Assembly: GCA_011800805.1 (NCBI GenBank)
Contig: MPNW01000003.1
Location: 151,672 to 215,671 of the forward strand
Length of the DNA: 64,000 bases
From: Hirudo medicinalis
Taxonomy: Eukaryota > Annelida > Clitellata > Hirudinida > Hirudinidae
Reading direction: 5' to 3'
Shown here: piece by piece, positions 27,365 through 39,066 of the stretch
Layout of the letters: each line of letters starts with the position of its first letter
How positions within the stretch are numbered: the stretch's first letter is position 1
Made by a program: the position numbers and the translations under genes
Notes under the pieces: model-generated
Seen by the model: the letters and a program-made list of their open reading frames with translations, nothing else
Told to the model about the DNA's origin: nothing
Databases searched by the model: none

Positions 27365-27843
27365 CTTATTCTCGAGATTCGTCAGGAAAGTATATTTTGT
27401 AAAACGAGCGAGGAAACACCGGGCTAACAAGTCCTCCAAATCAATCCAACACGGCTTTTAGGACCAAAGAACAACGTTTCACTCCTGCACGAAAAATGAG
27501 CTTTCAAAAGTTGGCCGCCTCTTTAAATGACGTCTCTCGTCTAATTGTGTGCTGTAGAACTAATGTTTGCTTGTAGACACATAACAACAATAACAATAAT
27601 AACAATAATGACAATAATGCGTGTATTACATAATCAATTCTATTCAAAACAATCGAGATTGTAAAATTGAAGATAAATCAATAAACAATGAGAGCTTGGT
27701 GAAATATATAATTGTTTAAATGGTAATTTTATGAATGGCAATTTATCAGAGTTTCAAGTCAACTGCTGAGAAATTTGAAACCAGGCGAAACAACTTTGAT
27801 TTTATGCTCCATTTAATCGGTCCAGTTCTTTTACGTGCGGGTA

Positions 27844-28013
<170 letters not shown>

Positions 28014-28100
28014 AGTTTGGGCNGTGACATTGTAACGGAAATTATTCAGCAGATGTAATGACTTTGTAATAATTAGATTCATTTTTAATGTTTTTATGAC

Positions 28101-28111
28101 CAACCGACCAG

Positions 28112-28189
<78 letters not shown>

Positions 28190-28370
28190 TACCAAACAAC
28201 CAACCGACTGACCAATTAATCAATCAACCAATATACCAACCAACCAACCAACCGACTGACCAATCAATCACTCAACCAATACACCAACCAACCAACCAAC
28301 CGACTGACCAATCAATCAATCAATCAACCATTCAATCAATCAATCAATCAATCAACCAACCATCCACTAA
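28101..28370. repeat. (TCAA)n tract with higher-order units
   Basis: A pure TCAA array to about 28186, then a compound array in which CCGACTGACC recurs at about 28204, 28252 and 28300. This gives a period of about 48 bp built of CAAC and TCAA tetramers. Confidence 0.95.
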
Positions 28371-28669
28371 GGCTAATCTTCCATACAACAACTTTTAATT
28401 CAGTTCTCTGGAATGTCTCCTAGCAGCAGGAGAAGAATTTTCCACAGGGGACAAAAACAGCATCCCCTCAAACATCAACCTCAAGCCACACCGAGGCGAT
28501 GATCCGGTGAGTATAGGGGGCACGACCTTAGGGCTGAGGGCCTTCAGGGGGTTATTAGAAGATGGCCAGGGGCTAATAGAAGGGCATTTGCACTAAAAAA
28601 AATCTTTTCCATTCGCGAGGCCAAGACACAGCCGGAAAGCTAATCTCGCTAGACTAAGGACGGCGTCGG

Positions 28670-28810
28670 AAGGATGGAATGGATGGATGGATGGATGGAT
28701 GGATGGATGGATGGATGGATTCATGGATGGATGGATGGATTCATGGATAGATGGATGGATGGATGGATTAGTGGGTGGATGGATTAATTAATTAATTAAT
28801 TAATTAATAT
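28670..28810. repeat. (GGAT)n then (ATTA)n microsatellites
   Basis: GGAT repeats interrupted by TTCATGGAT variants to about 28783, followed directly by an ATTA tract. Confidence 0.95.
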
Positions 28811-29279
28811 TAATGATTATTTCTTTTTACATTTTAAATTAATTAAACAATATTAATTAATTATTAATAATTATTGAATGGTAAACAATCGGACCGCACA
28901 GAAACATCTGATATCAGCTTAATCGAATGGAGCATCCGCTCTTCACACACACACACGTCAGACTGCACGGCAATACAACACATAATTCATTGGAATGCCT
29001 GTATTCACACGTATATATCTATAATCACACAACTATTGTTAATATTTTAAAATAATATTAGTGCGGAATTTATTACTCATTTACTTTTTATTATATTAAA
29101 GTAAATAAACCTTAAAGTGATTTTGTGACATATTTTATGAACGGAATGCGATTGACACAAAACACACGACAGCTTAGAAAGGCCTTGGTTGGTCGTGCAC
29201 AAAAAATGACTTCGAAAAATTAATTTGATTAACATAAACTTAAATTAGCATAAATAAAAATTGAAGCCGTGAAAAGTCG

Positions 29280-29800
29280 TAACTTATGCTCAATTATTCA
29301 CTTCCATCTTGGAAGATTTTGAAACTCAGAAACAAATTGAAAATTATGATCACCACAACGGAGTTAAATCCACCATGTGTTGAAAGTGTTGTTATGATTA
29401 CAATGCCCTTCCTGAGATATTTACAGGTTTTTTTTCAGATAGTAATAGTTACAATAACCCTACCAACTTCCTTCGTACTGCACATGAATATAGTCCCTCA
29501 TTTGTTAAGTCTACCTTCAAACTCTTTTCCATTCAATGCTATGGTCCAAGATTATATTCTACAATTCCATTATCAATAAAAGATCAATCTCTATCATATT
29601 GCATGGTTTTCTTTGAGTAGTTTAATATTTTCTATTTTGTTTACTTTTGTACATACGCCTACTTGTAACGTGTTAATGAGGGTCAGTCTGATAGCGGAAG
29701 GGTGCGTTTCCTTAAGGCTGACCCTTGAGTTATTTTTATTTGGTTTTTTTCTGTTGGTTTATTGTTGTGCTTGGTTAATAAATAAAATTGCTCAAAAAAA
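29280..29800 (+). mobile_element. LINE 3' end with terminal hairpin
   Basis: Frame-shifted plus-strand translation gives LPEIFTGFFSD, TNFLRTAHEYSPSFVKS and CYGPRLYSTIPLSIKRS, the characteristic end of CR1/L2-type reverse transcriptases. A 3' region follows with inverted 8-mers AGGGTCAG (29679-29686) and CTGACCCT (29718-29725). Dead 5'-truncated copy. Confidence 0.7.
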
Positions 29801-29896
29801 TCATCATAGAAGTCCAAAAGAACACCTTTTTTTAAACAAAGTTTTAATTGAAAAAATAAAATATTATTTCAAAAATAAGGTATATGTATATTAAAT

Positions 29897-29935
29897 AATG
29901 ATGATGATGATGATGATGATGATGACGACGATGAC

Positions 29936-29968
<33 letters not shown>

Positions 29969-29991
29969 AATAATAATAATAATAATAATAA
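29897..29991. repeat. (GAT)n/(AAT)n microsatellite
   Basis: GAT trinucleotides with a few GAC variants, changing to AAT near 29968. Confidence 0.97.
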
Positions 29992-30117
29992 CTTGTTTTC
30001 AAACAAAAAAAAGTCCAAAACATTAAAATTATTTAAAACTAAAGATTTATTTTTAAATGAAATGTTTTGTGAAGGAATAGCTCGATAAGTTTGCAGAATT
30101 CCTCATCTTCGAAACAT

Positions 30118-30436
30118 TTAATAATCCTTCTTCATTGGTATGTTAAAAAATAGGAGGGCAAAATCAAAGTTCTTGTCGCACATTGACGTGTTTTCCTTTC
30201 TTTTCAGAACTTTTTCTACCCTTGTGTCTTCATTAACGGTCTGAATAATAATTAATAATAATAATTTTAACACAAACATTGTAATCACATTTAATAACAG
30301 TATTAAATTGTATTTAACACATTAGTTCACATTTGTCAACAACATTAACCCCGAGCACACGATGGAAGGGAATGCGATGCTTGGGTCTGTCGTCGTTGTA
30401 ATTCCTCGTATCCAACCATGTGGCTCTTTTCTCCAC
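30118..30436 (-). CDS. Last two exons of an unidentified gene (partial)
   Basis: Two minus-strand exons, 30350-30436 and 30118-30240, join in phase 0 across a GT-AG intron of 109 bp and end at TAA. The joined peptide is about 69 residues, rich in charged residues: it contains TWLDTRNYNDDRP, HRIPFHRVLG, EDTRVEKVLKRKEN and DFALLFFNIPMKKDY. I do not recognise the family. Codon structure, splice phases and composition look real, but no upstream exon was found in 30437-32342. It could be the end of a gene with a long intron, or a remnant. Confidence 0.45.
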
Positions 30437-32342
30437 CTGCAAGTTTTTTAAAAACTTTTTGTTTGAGCGAAATATTTATTTATTTATTTGTATTTCCTCG
30501 GCCTTTCTAACTTTTATTACCGTGGAATTACATGTTCTTCCTCAAACTGAGAAGATGACTATCAATGAATTCATTGGTATTATGAAATTTGACACTACTC
30601 CAAATCTCTTCAGTCTTCAATTTTATGTGGTTACAACGTCTGACTTTGTTATTTTATATTATTTATCGCTTAAAATAATTTTACAATTTAAAGATTTCCA
30701 AACTTGAAATGAAATGAAATTATTATTTTTTGAAGTTAATGAAATTATTATTTTGTGACATTCCCAATTATAACTGATTCTGAAAGCAATATTACCTTCC
30801 TACATCTCCAATGACATTCTCAACAAGAAAAATCTTAAAACGTTCGCTGCTTTTCTATCCTCAAAATTCACCATAGGTCTCATTCAAAACTCATATTTCA
30901 TAGCATTTCACATAAAATAGTTCTAAAACAAAAATTCAAATCTAAAATCATAAAAATTAAAATAAAATTGAAACAAAATGTTAATATTCGCGAAAGTGTA
31001 AAACTGTGAACTTTATGCCCTTGACTTGCATCTTCAAATATTGACCACAACCAGTAAAACAACGGACCCGAAGGGATTTAAATGGATTCAGAAAAAAAGA
31101 ACTTCATATAAACCAAATAGAAATATAATGCTGAACATCCTAACCAACAAACTAATGCATAAAAGAATGAAGCCATTTTCCTCAATATTTGAGGCATTTC
31201 TCCGTTTGTGTAAAAGGGTCAACTCACCTCATTTTGTAAATTAATACCTTGCTAATTAAACTTCCTTTCATCATCGACTTATAAATGATGATGAGCTTTG
31301 ATGTAAGTCTCAAATGAAATGAAATTACTAAGTCAATCTCATAAAAACCTTTCGTGGATAGGCAGACGACCAAAAGAGAATGAAAAACAAGATCACGTGA
31401 CCCCCTTTCATATTATTTTTTTCACAGAAGCTTCGATATAATGAAATAAATTAACTTGTTCGAATGTTGAACCATACCTTTTAGCGCACTTTAAATAAGG
31501 CTGCTTTGTTCCTCTCACCTTCTTCATATCTCCCATTCCACTCAGACTTTCTTGTTTAGATGAAGATTGAAATAAATTGAATTAAAAAGTGCATCAAAGG
31601 AGTTGTGCTTCCAACTGTTATATTTATGATTATGGTTAATTTTTAAATTATGGTTCTTAAACAAATTATAAATTGATCACGTATTCTTTTATAAATATCG
31701 CAGACTCAATAGATTCTCTTTTTGCCTACTTCAAAGCCTATTCTTAGTGGTCAGTCAGAACTAGCAAAAGCTTAGCTATTTACATACTTAGTGAAAAAAA
31801 ACCCCTCTTTGCCATGTTGTCAGGTTATATTGCCCAACGACAAGCCTATTCCCGATGTGATTCTTTGTTTTGAAATGGGCAATCTCAAACTTAAGTTTGT
31901 GAAGATATTGGTAAACATTACCTAACTGATACTAATGCAAGTTAATTTCTCAAAAATTTGGTAGGCCATCTAATACGTCATCCCTAACTGCTGAGTCCGA
32001 GCAACTGTTGCTGAGGCGTCTTAAAAGATAAGCCATTTCTCAAGCAGGAACAGAGTTCATTTGAAATTAAGCTTTCTCTCAAAGGAAATGTTAGATTAAA
32101 TGCTGAATCTATAAAAAAAACATGAGATCAAACAAACCCTTCACTTAAGAACTTCTGGACAACCTAGAGAACAGCAACAGATCAACCAATCTTGTGTTGG
32201 TGTCATTTATGAAACGTTATCAATCGTCAAGGCAGACTTCCATTTAATAAAAAAATAAAGTTCATAAAAAACTTTTTTGAGGAGTTTTTAACATGAAACA
32301 AGAGATCAACAATGTCAAATGTTGGCATCCAAAATATTAAAG
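30437..32342. other. Stretch without a supported gene
   Basis: AT-rich sequence between the unidentified exons and the TMEM232-like stop codon. No coding exon, element or RNA gene is convincing here. Confidence 0.5.
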
Positions 32343-35300
32343 TCAAGCTTTCCAGCTCCCTTGAGAGTCTTTTTCTCGAGAATGTTCTCGGTCAATTTCC
32401 AAGGACCACTGAAAGATAATAAGGGATCCACAATAAAGTTGAGTAATTAATATTATTTAATAGATTAAAATTAATGAATATATATAAAAATAAATGAGAA
32501 TAAATTAATTACTGTAAAACATTAACATAATTTGTATAAAATAAGAACATTCTATAAATAAGAAATAGTTGACGCGCAGTAGTGCTCAATGGATGGCGTT
32601 CCTGCATGCGGCGGTATTGGCAACAGTCGTTATGTCGTGTTCGCAACGCAACCGTTAAAACGTCAAGGCTGCCAGGGAGCCTTCTGGTTGGGGTGCTACA
32701 TAAATGAAAGATTGACTAAAATGCCTTCACATCCCATTCAGACCATAAGGTACTCAAAATATCGGCTAAATACAAATATAAAATTTAAAATATATTTGCA
32801 AATCTTCAAATGGCTAAAATGAAATCTTATTATTATTATTAATTTAATTTTTCAATGCACCAACAATGTATGAACATTTAAAATCAGATAAAAACCAGGA
32901 CGTTGCTATTCGGAAAACAACCAAAGAGGGCCTGGACGCAATCGACAGATCTCTTCTGCCAGGAAAATTTAAAGTATGGCTTTATCAGTTCGTGCTCCTC
33001 CCGAGACTCCTGCAGCCACTCACCATTTATGAAATTGGCCACCCTGCTGTGCAGTCTTTTGAAGGGAACATCGGTCGGATAGTAAGGCAATGGCTGGGGT
33101 TCTCCCAGGGCTATCCTCAGTCGCCCTCTATAGTCGGATTGCAAAGCTGAAACTGCCATTGAAATCTATAGTCGAGGAATACAAGTTTGGCAAGATCGTG
33201 ACACAGCTAATGCTCGGCAACTTTGCGGACACCAGAATCCGAGAAGCCTAGCTTCTCGCTGAAGTCAGGAAGGAAGTTCGAGGCTCATCGTGATATCAAA
33301 ATGACAGAGGAAGCCCTGGAGTTTGAGGAGATCAGAGGCCTCCAGTGTGACCGTCACGATGCTGGCTGGAATCATTATTAGAGATGGTTCAAGGCGAGCT
33401 CACCAGTTAGAGCCGCATTAGTAGTCCAGGAGTGGAGAGAGATTGAGAATGACAGAATTTCAAAAGCGGTCCAACAGTCTCTTGGGGATCATGAGATTCC
33501 ACATGGGATGAGGCCGTGCAAAGATCTTTCACGTGGCAGGAGATCTAGGGCATGTCCTCAGATTGGCCTTTGTCATCCGGTCGGTCTGCGATGTTTTGCC
33601 TTCGCGTGACAACTTACGAGGGTGGGGTGTGACGAAAGACGCTGTACTCTGCGGAGAGACAAACCCTGCGTCATGTGGTGTCGGGGTGCAGATATGCTCT
33701 GGCTCAAGGTCGTTTCACATGGCGACACAACCATGTCCTGAAAGTTGTGACTGAAGCCATGAAAACAGCTTATACTAGCGCCAACGCACGGTAATCAGTC
33801 CAAATCATCTTGGTTATGCAACGGACTTTAATCAAGTAAATAAATAATGCGGGTGGTTGTTCTCGATGCGGTGCGATGTTAGTAGGGGCATCCGCCTGAT
33901 CAGCGGATGCGACCAGTCCCCGGAGAACATCAGAGGTTTCAGAGCAGAAACGTTCGGCGAAGGGGCTACCTCTCTGAGGATCCTTGCTGGCGCTCTTCAT
34001 AAAGAGTTTCAATTTCTTTTAACATATTAATTGTAATAAAAATATTATTAAATAGAAGTATGTTCAGAAAAATGAGATCTTCAAAAACGTCTACTTTATG
34101 ATTCACTTCCTTCATGATGACGTCCGCCATCTCAACGAGCAATCTGCTGGTTACGTCACGAGTGCTGGTGTACATGAGGATTTCATTACTAAATTTAACA
34201 AATGAAGACAATTAACCATTGGAAATGAATTGCGGTAATTAATATGCATTTAATAATATTGTGACAATATATTCTCAGAAGTCGATAGCGAATGTCTGCT
34301 TAATTTAACATAATTGGCATCACCTGGTTAAAGAAAGATTTTCCACAAGTTTAGTGGCGTGGAGTGATGGAATGCTGTCATCATCCCCTCTGTAGGATTC
34401 TGGTTCTCCCTTGGGCTTAACGCTTGCTTTGTACTTGACCGACTTGACGAGCTGCTTGGGCTTTGCAGTGCCTTTTCCTTTCATAGACCTTATTGTTGGC
34501 ATATTCATGCTTATCCTTGACTTGATGGTGGACTTTCGGTAATGATGGATGGGTTTGTGCATCGAGCTAATGGAGGGCAAATATCTATATACCAGAATGT
34601 TTGCCATTTTAGTTTCGAGACGTTCTTCCTCTTTGTGGTCGTGATCGATGTCACCAGAATTGTTTGTACTTAGTGAATCCTTCGAATAAATGTCTTGCAG
34701 CATGGTAATCTGTAATACAACTTTTTGTTTGCAGAAATCAAGAAAGTGTTAATTAACAAATAAAATTAAAACATTCTTGCCTCAGAAATTCCAGGAGCAA
34801 CCATGACTCTCTCATCGTCCTCGTAGTTTCTCACCTTGAGAATAAGTGCCCAGCATAAGGTCTTCATGTAATCGTAACTGGTCGTTCCATCTCCTCTTCC
34901 GGTAAAGAGCATCAAAATTGAAATGTACGAACTGTGTCTTATCTTCCAAGCAAGTTCTATTCTATCGTCACTTGCTTTGAGAAGATGGTTAACATTTAAA
35001 AAAAAGAAAAAGCTCATAAAATTGCAAAACAAAGAAGTCTTCTTAGGTACCAGATTTGTTGAATCTGAGCAGAAGAAGGTCCATTAGACTGGAACATCTA
35101 TTAGAAATCTTGGCCTTCTCATCTCCATGTTTACCCTCAACATCGAGAGGATGACGAGAGATGGGGCGATCTCCAACCATGGCCTGTTTACGGATGTAGC
35201 TTTTTGCTGTATCCCTGCACACTTCGAATATGATCTGCACGTATTTCAAGGCCACTTTCTGCGGCCAAGAAACCATTCCTGAAAGAAAATAATCGAATTA

Positions 35301-37892
35301 AATGTACAAAGTTGCTTTTTGAAAATGATGGAATTTCTTTATAGTTAAACCTCACGGAAAGAGTGACCATCGAAACCAAAAAACCTTAGGGGTCTAGAAA
35401 AATATCTTGTCAATGGACCTTCAGATCTTGTCAAGTTGTGATTCGGGATTGTCAAAAGGTAAATCGTGCGGCATCGGTCGCTTTAACTATTATTAATAGA
35501 TACAGTTACTGTGCTTATCATATATCTCGTGACAGTATGTATCCTCTGACTATGAACATATGAAAATATCAATAACTCCGATTGGATCATTGATTCAGTC
35601 GCTTGACAGGATTATAAAATTTAGATCAAAGAGGCATTTAAAAATATTGTATTTTAAACAAATTTAAACCAGCCCACCTTTAATATCCTCTGAACCACTC
35701 GCCAAGAGCTGGAGCATGAGAAGAGCGTATATGTTGTCCTTGGCAGCATCTCCAACAATATCTAATGCTAACGTCTGATCGATCCTTAGCCGGACATCGC
35801 AAACATTTATCAGTAAATAATGTCATGTTTAATTAAATTGTAGAATTAAGTAGTTTAAGTAACTCTCCCTAAAATGAAAAGTAGAAGCCATAAATCATCC
35901 AATGTTCTAAAATGACAGCATAAGTGACAGAAGCTCTTGTGAGCGGCTAAGATTTGAACTCCTAACAGAGCTGCATCAAAGCGAAAGCCTTGGCCACTCG
36001 ACTAATGGCGCCAATGTCTTCAGCAGGTAATATTAAATATTACCAAATATCATGCTTCATATGTTTACAGAGCTTTATCGACTGTTCGATGATGCTTTCA
36101 CAAGACGGCAAAGCTTCAACTCGGCAATCCTGCCATATTTGGAGGGCCAGCCACACACATCCTGAGAAAACATCGACACTGCTGGAACGTCTTTTAGTAT
36201 TCAAGCGATGAATTACGATGCCCACGGACAAGCGAGAGTCGGGACTAATTTTTAGCAAGGACTGAAAACCAAATTGTGGATATTAAGTTAAATTCCATTG
36301 CACATAGTAAGCACACTTTTGACACTTTATTGAACCAACAAATTGGAAGTCACTAGTTTAGTCATAAAATATGAAAATAATAAAGTTCTTACGCCTTCAG
36401 GGCTGTATTTGATTATGTGATTGCAGACGGCACATATGTATCCATGGAACCATTCAAGACTTGATAAGCTTTTGTAAAAAACCTGAGCAGAGTGGAAATC
36501 TGAAAAGAGGTATCTAAAGCTCTTTATCACTTCTTACTACTTCGTTAATGATGTCATTTTATTTTAAATTCCAAGAAGTCAGTCTTCAAATCAAACAAAA
36601 TATATCTGCCTCATCGAAATTCATTGAAAAATATAAAAACATTCAAACAGAATTCAAATTGAATCACCCATAAAAATACCACATTTAATTAAATAAAGCC
36701 ATCTTAGACATCAATACGAACTTCTTAGGTACACAGAAAGTCTGGCCTCGGCCTCGTTCTGGTTAATATCCCCTAAGTAAAGATGGACAAGGAGTCTCTT
36801 AAAGATCAGATATCCGAGATAATAAAGACCGATTTCAAATTTGCTTATTTTCGTATCCATGAGAACTTCAGTTTGTATAATGTAAAGAACACTCGAGGCT
36901 GCATAGAGAAGAGCAGAAACGTGGGCTGGGTGAAAGTCAGAGCTGTACATGGTGGAAATCAAAGTCTCCAACGCAACTGAAATAATGAATATTCAATTCA
37001 ATTCATGCATATTCATGCCATAAGGTCTCCTTATCAACATGACTTCATCGGACCAATGTTCAAGCTTTATTATTATTTGCAAATCAATTCGTAATTCGAT
37101 TCATCACCAGAGAGTGGGGTCCATAAACTTTAAATAACGAACATGAACATTATTAAAAGTTCCGTTGTTGTCAGACCTATTTGAAGATTGCCCTTGCACA
37201 GAAGTATTCCGCACAAATTTGACCACACCAAAGAATTTCTTTTAAGCTCAGATGCAGTATCTTCTGGAGGAACATATTTCTGACAGATGAAAATTTAAAC
37301 AAAAACCGTTTAGAAATTGTGTATTTTTAAATATTTTATTTATTTCACAACAAACCTTCAAGTACGCGATGTGACTGTCTACATTTCATTTCGTTTTAAA
37401 CTTATTCAGAATTTACAATATATTTTCTAGTTTTATAGCATTTAAACTGCACACATTTCACCTTTATTAAGCTGATCAAATTGAGCATAAGAAAATCAAA
37501 TTTTGACTTTTCTATTCCTTGAGTACTTTTATTGTATTCGTCAATAAATTCACCAGTTATCAAAAATTGGCTGAAACTGTTATAAGCAAAAATTAGTGCT
37601 ACTTAAAGTCATGCCTTCAAAATTATGTGATTAGTTGGAATGATTACTAAAATAACCTATTACTTTATCTAATTTAATCTCTGGAGTGTGATAATAATCC
37701 ATCTTTAATAGCGTGAAATATTAATAGTTGTACATCAGCTTCAATAATTTAAGCAACAATAGTTATTGAAACCCACTTCTTGTGCAATTGTTCTAATTGC
37801 GGAGAATGTAGAGCTTGCAATGTTTTAAAATTAAACTGATCAGAATGTTTCTGACCTGCAAAAATATCCGCGAATGATGCTAAATGTGACAT
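32343..37892 (-). CDS. TMEM232: TMEM232-like protein
   Basis: Probable orthologue of transmembrane protein 232, which in mammals is needed for sperm flagella. Twelve exons join in consistent phase to 652 residues, close to the human length of about 657: 37777-37892, 37462-37576, 37177-37279, 36735-36976, 36393-36482, 36044-36261, 35678-35784, 35051-35278, 34781-34974, 34324-34709, 34095-34188 and 32343-32408. A mostly helical region carries SALLYAASSVLYIIQTE and LGYLIFKRLLVHLYLGD, then WPQKVALKYVQIIFEVC, ELAWKIRHSSY and TSRLLVEMADVIMKEVN. The exon 34324-34709 is lysine-rich and probably disordered. The intron after 34781 starts with GC (GCAAGA). The last intron (32409-34094) carries R2-like and family A insertions. 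Identity rests on recalled similarity and length, so the name is tentative; the gene itself is well supported. Confidence 0.65.
32585..32755 (-). repeat. Dispersed repeat family A, copy 3 (inverted)
   Basis: Reverse complement carries GGATGTGAAGG, CATTTATGTAGCACC and GCGAACACGACATAACGACT in the same order as the copies at 4630-4775 and 25030-25200. Sits in the last intron of the TMEM232-like gene, just left of an R2-like fragment. Confidence 0.65.
32860..34010 (+). mobile_element. R2-like non-LTR retrotransposon fragment
   Basis: Plus-strand translation gives AIDRSLLPGKFKVWLYQF, LLPRLLQPLTIYEI and GRIVRQWLG, the post-RT region common in R2-like elements of invertebrates and fish. Then, in shifting frames, come RPCKDF, CYS/HIS-type spacing and FTWRHNHVL. 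Frame shifts and stops make it dead. A tail with TCCAAATCATC and GGTTATGCAACGG (about 33797-33850) recurs at 39018-39066, and the part at 33880-34005 resembles 49900-49990. Inserted in the last TMEM232-like intron, antisense to that gene. Confidence 0.8.
35943..36010 (-). repeat. tRNA-like segment (SINE head or tRNA pseudogene)
   Basis: The minus strand reads like a tRNA 5' half, with an A-box TAGTCGAGTGG (35994-36004) and a B-box-like GAGTTCAAATC (35951-35961), spaced about as in an intronless tRNA. The T-stem pairs poorly, so it is not a functional tRNA. It lies in an intron of the TMEM232-like gene in the same orientation. A tRNA-derived SINE head is the likeliest reading. Confidence 0.5.
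37400..37448 (+). repeat. 49 bp direct repeat, copy 1
   Basis: Identical except for one base to 38962-39010. This copy lies in intron 2 of the TMEM232-like gene, 13 bp beyond the splice donor of exon 37462-37576. Confidence 0.9.
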
Positions 37893-38259
37893 TTTTCCAA
37901 AAATAACGAGCACAAGTGAAAATTTGTATCGCTTTTATAACTTCGACCTCCTCATAGCAACATGCGTTTTCGTCAGCTCCAATGATTAAACGGTGTTGTT
38001 ACGATTTCCATATAAGCGTATTTATTTGTTGAAATCGTGCAAGATAAAATAAAATAAAAAAATATATTTTAATCATTAACAAACTAATTTTAAAATAATC
38101 TAAAATTAAAACAAAAGAAAATAATACAATGAAACTTTGCAATAATATTGGAATAGATTTAGAAAGAAACGATTAAGAAAGGAGACAAATTACAGATTCA
38201 ATATTGCAAATAATATACCACATTTAAAATTAAATCCACAAACTTCCGCAGAAATATTT

Positions 38260-38521
38260 CTAAAACCTCAGCTTTATGGTGCCTGTGAAATACACGTCAA
38301 TTTCAACTTTTTCCCCTTCTGCTCCCAACGGACAGCCCTGGTTTAGTATTGCGATCAGTTTGTCAGTGGTAGAACTTGCGTCATTAAGACTAAACCATTT
38401 AACCGTTAATCAATTAAAATCGAATAGTTGAAATTTAAAATTTAATAATATTCCAATGCGAAAAAACCATCGAAAGTTTTAATTTTCATCAAGTCGCTAG
38501 GGGCAGGAGCAACAGCACCTT
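38260..38521 (-). CDS. 3' end of an unidentified gene (partial)
   Basis: The last exon, 38260-38389, reads LNDASSTTDKLIAILNQGC, CPLGAEGEKVEIDVYF and TGTIKLRF before TAG, and looks strongly coding. A possible preceding exon near 38465-38518 reads APAPSDLMKIKTFD, but joining it through its GT donor leaves the frame one base short, so the junction or the base calls are uncertain. I do not recognise the family, and I found no further upstream exon. Confidence 0.4.
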
Positions 38522-38961
38522 AAAGGAATTTACCTGAAGTTGCAACAACAATAAGCATTATTTGAAACTTTAAGTGTATTTATTAAGACTCAAATAAAAT
38601 CACAAAGCTTGTGTATTTACTTTCTTTCTTTGGAACGTATCGGTGCTAAAAGCTATTTATAAAATATTATTTTCCGTGTAACCATTTGGAAAACATTTGA
38701 GACACTATTCAACAGGTTTTTGAGTTTTAGAGATATTTATTTACTTGTAATAAAAACATATCAAAGAGCCAGCATTAATTAATCAAAGTAATTATAACTT
38801 GATTAAGTAATTATAAGTTGATTCTTCATCATGGTTTCTCATAGCTTAATGTCAATTTTTGATATTTTGTGCTCGATTTGAAAGCTTAAGTTTCTTTGAA
38901 AGTATTGTAAGGCTTATGCTAACTGTAATGTAACTACGTTTTTTTTTTATCATAAGCAGAT

Positions 38962-39010
38962 ACTTATTCAGAATTTACAATATATTTCCTAGTTTTATAG
39001 CATTTAAACT
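38962..39010 (+). repeat. 49 bp direct repeat, copy 2
   Basis: Second copy of 37400-37448 (one mismatch). Within 8 bp it runs into the repeat tail at 39018-39066. Confidence 0.9.
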
Positions 39011-39017
39011 ATGATGA

Positions 39018-39066
39018 GGGTCCAAATCATCTCAGTTATGCAAGGAACTTCAATAAAATAAACAAA
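39018..39066 (+). mobile_element. Solo retrotransposon tail
   Basis: Shares TCCAAATCATC, GTTATGCAA, a GGAACTT block and an AATAAAATAAA tail with the sequence near 33797-33850 in the R2-like fragment. Only the last about 50 bp are present, typical of severe 5' truncation during target-primed reverse transcription. Confidence 0.65.
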
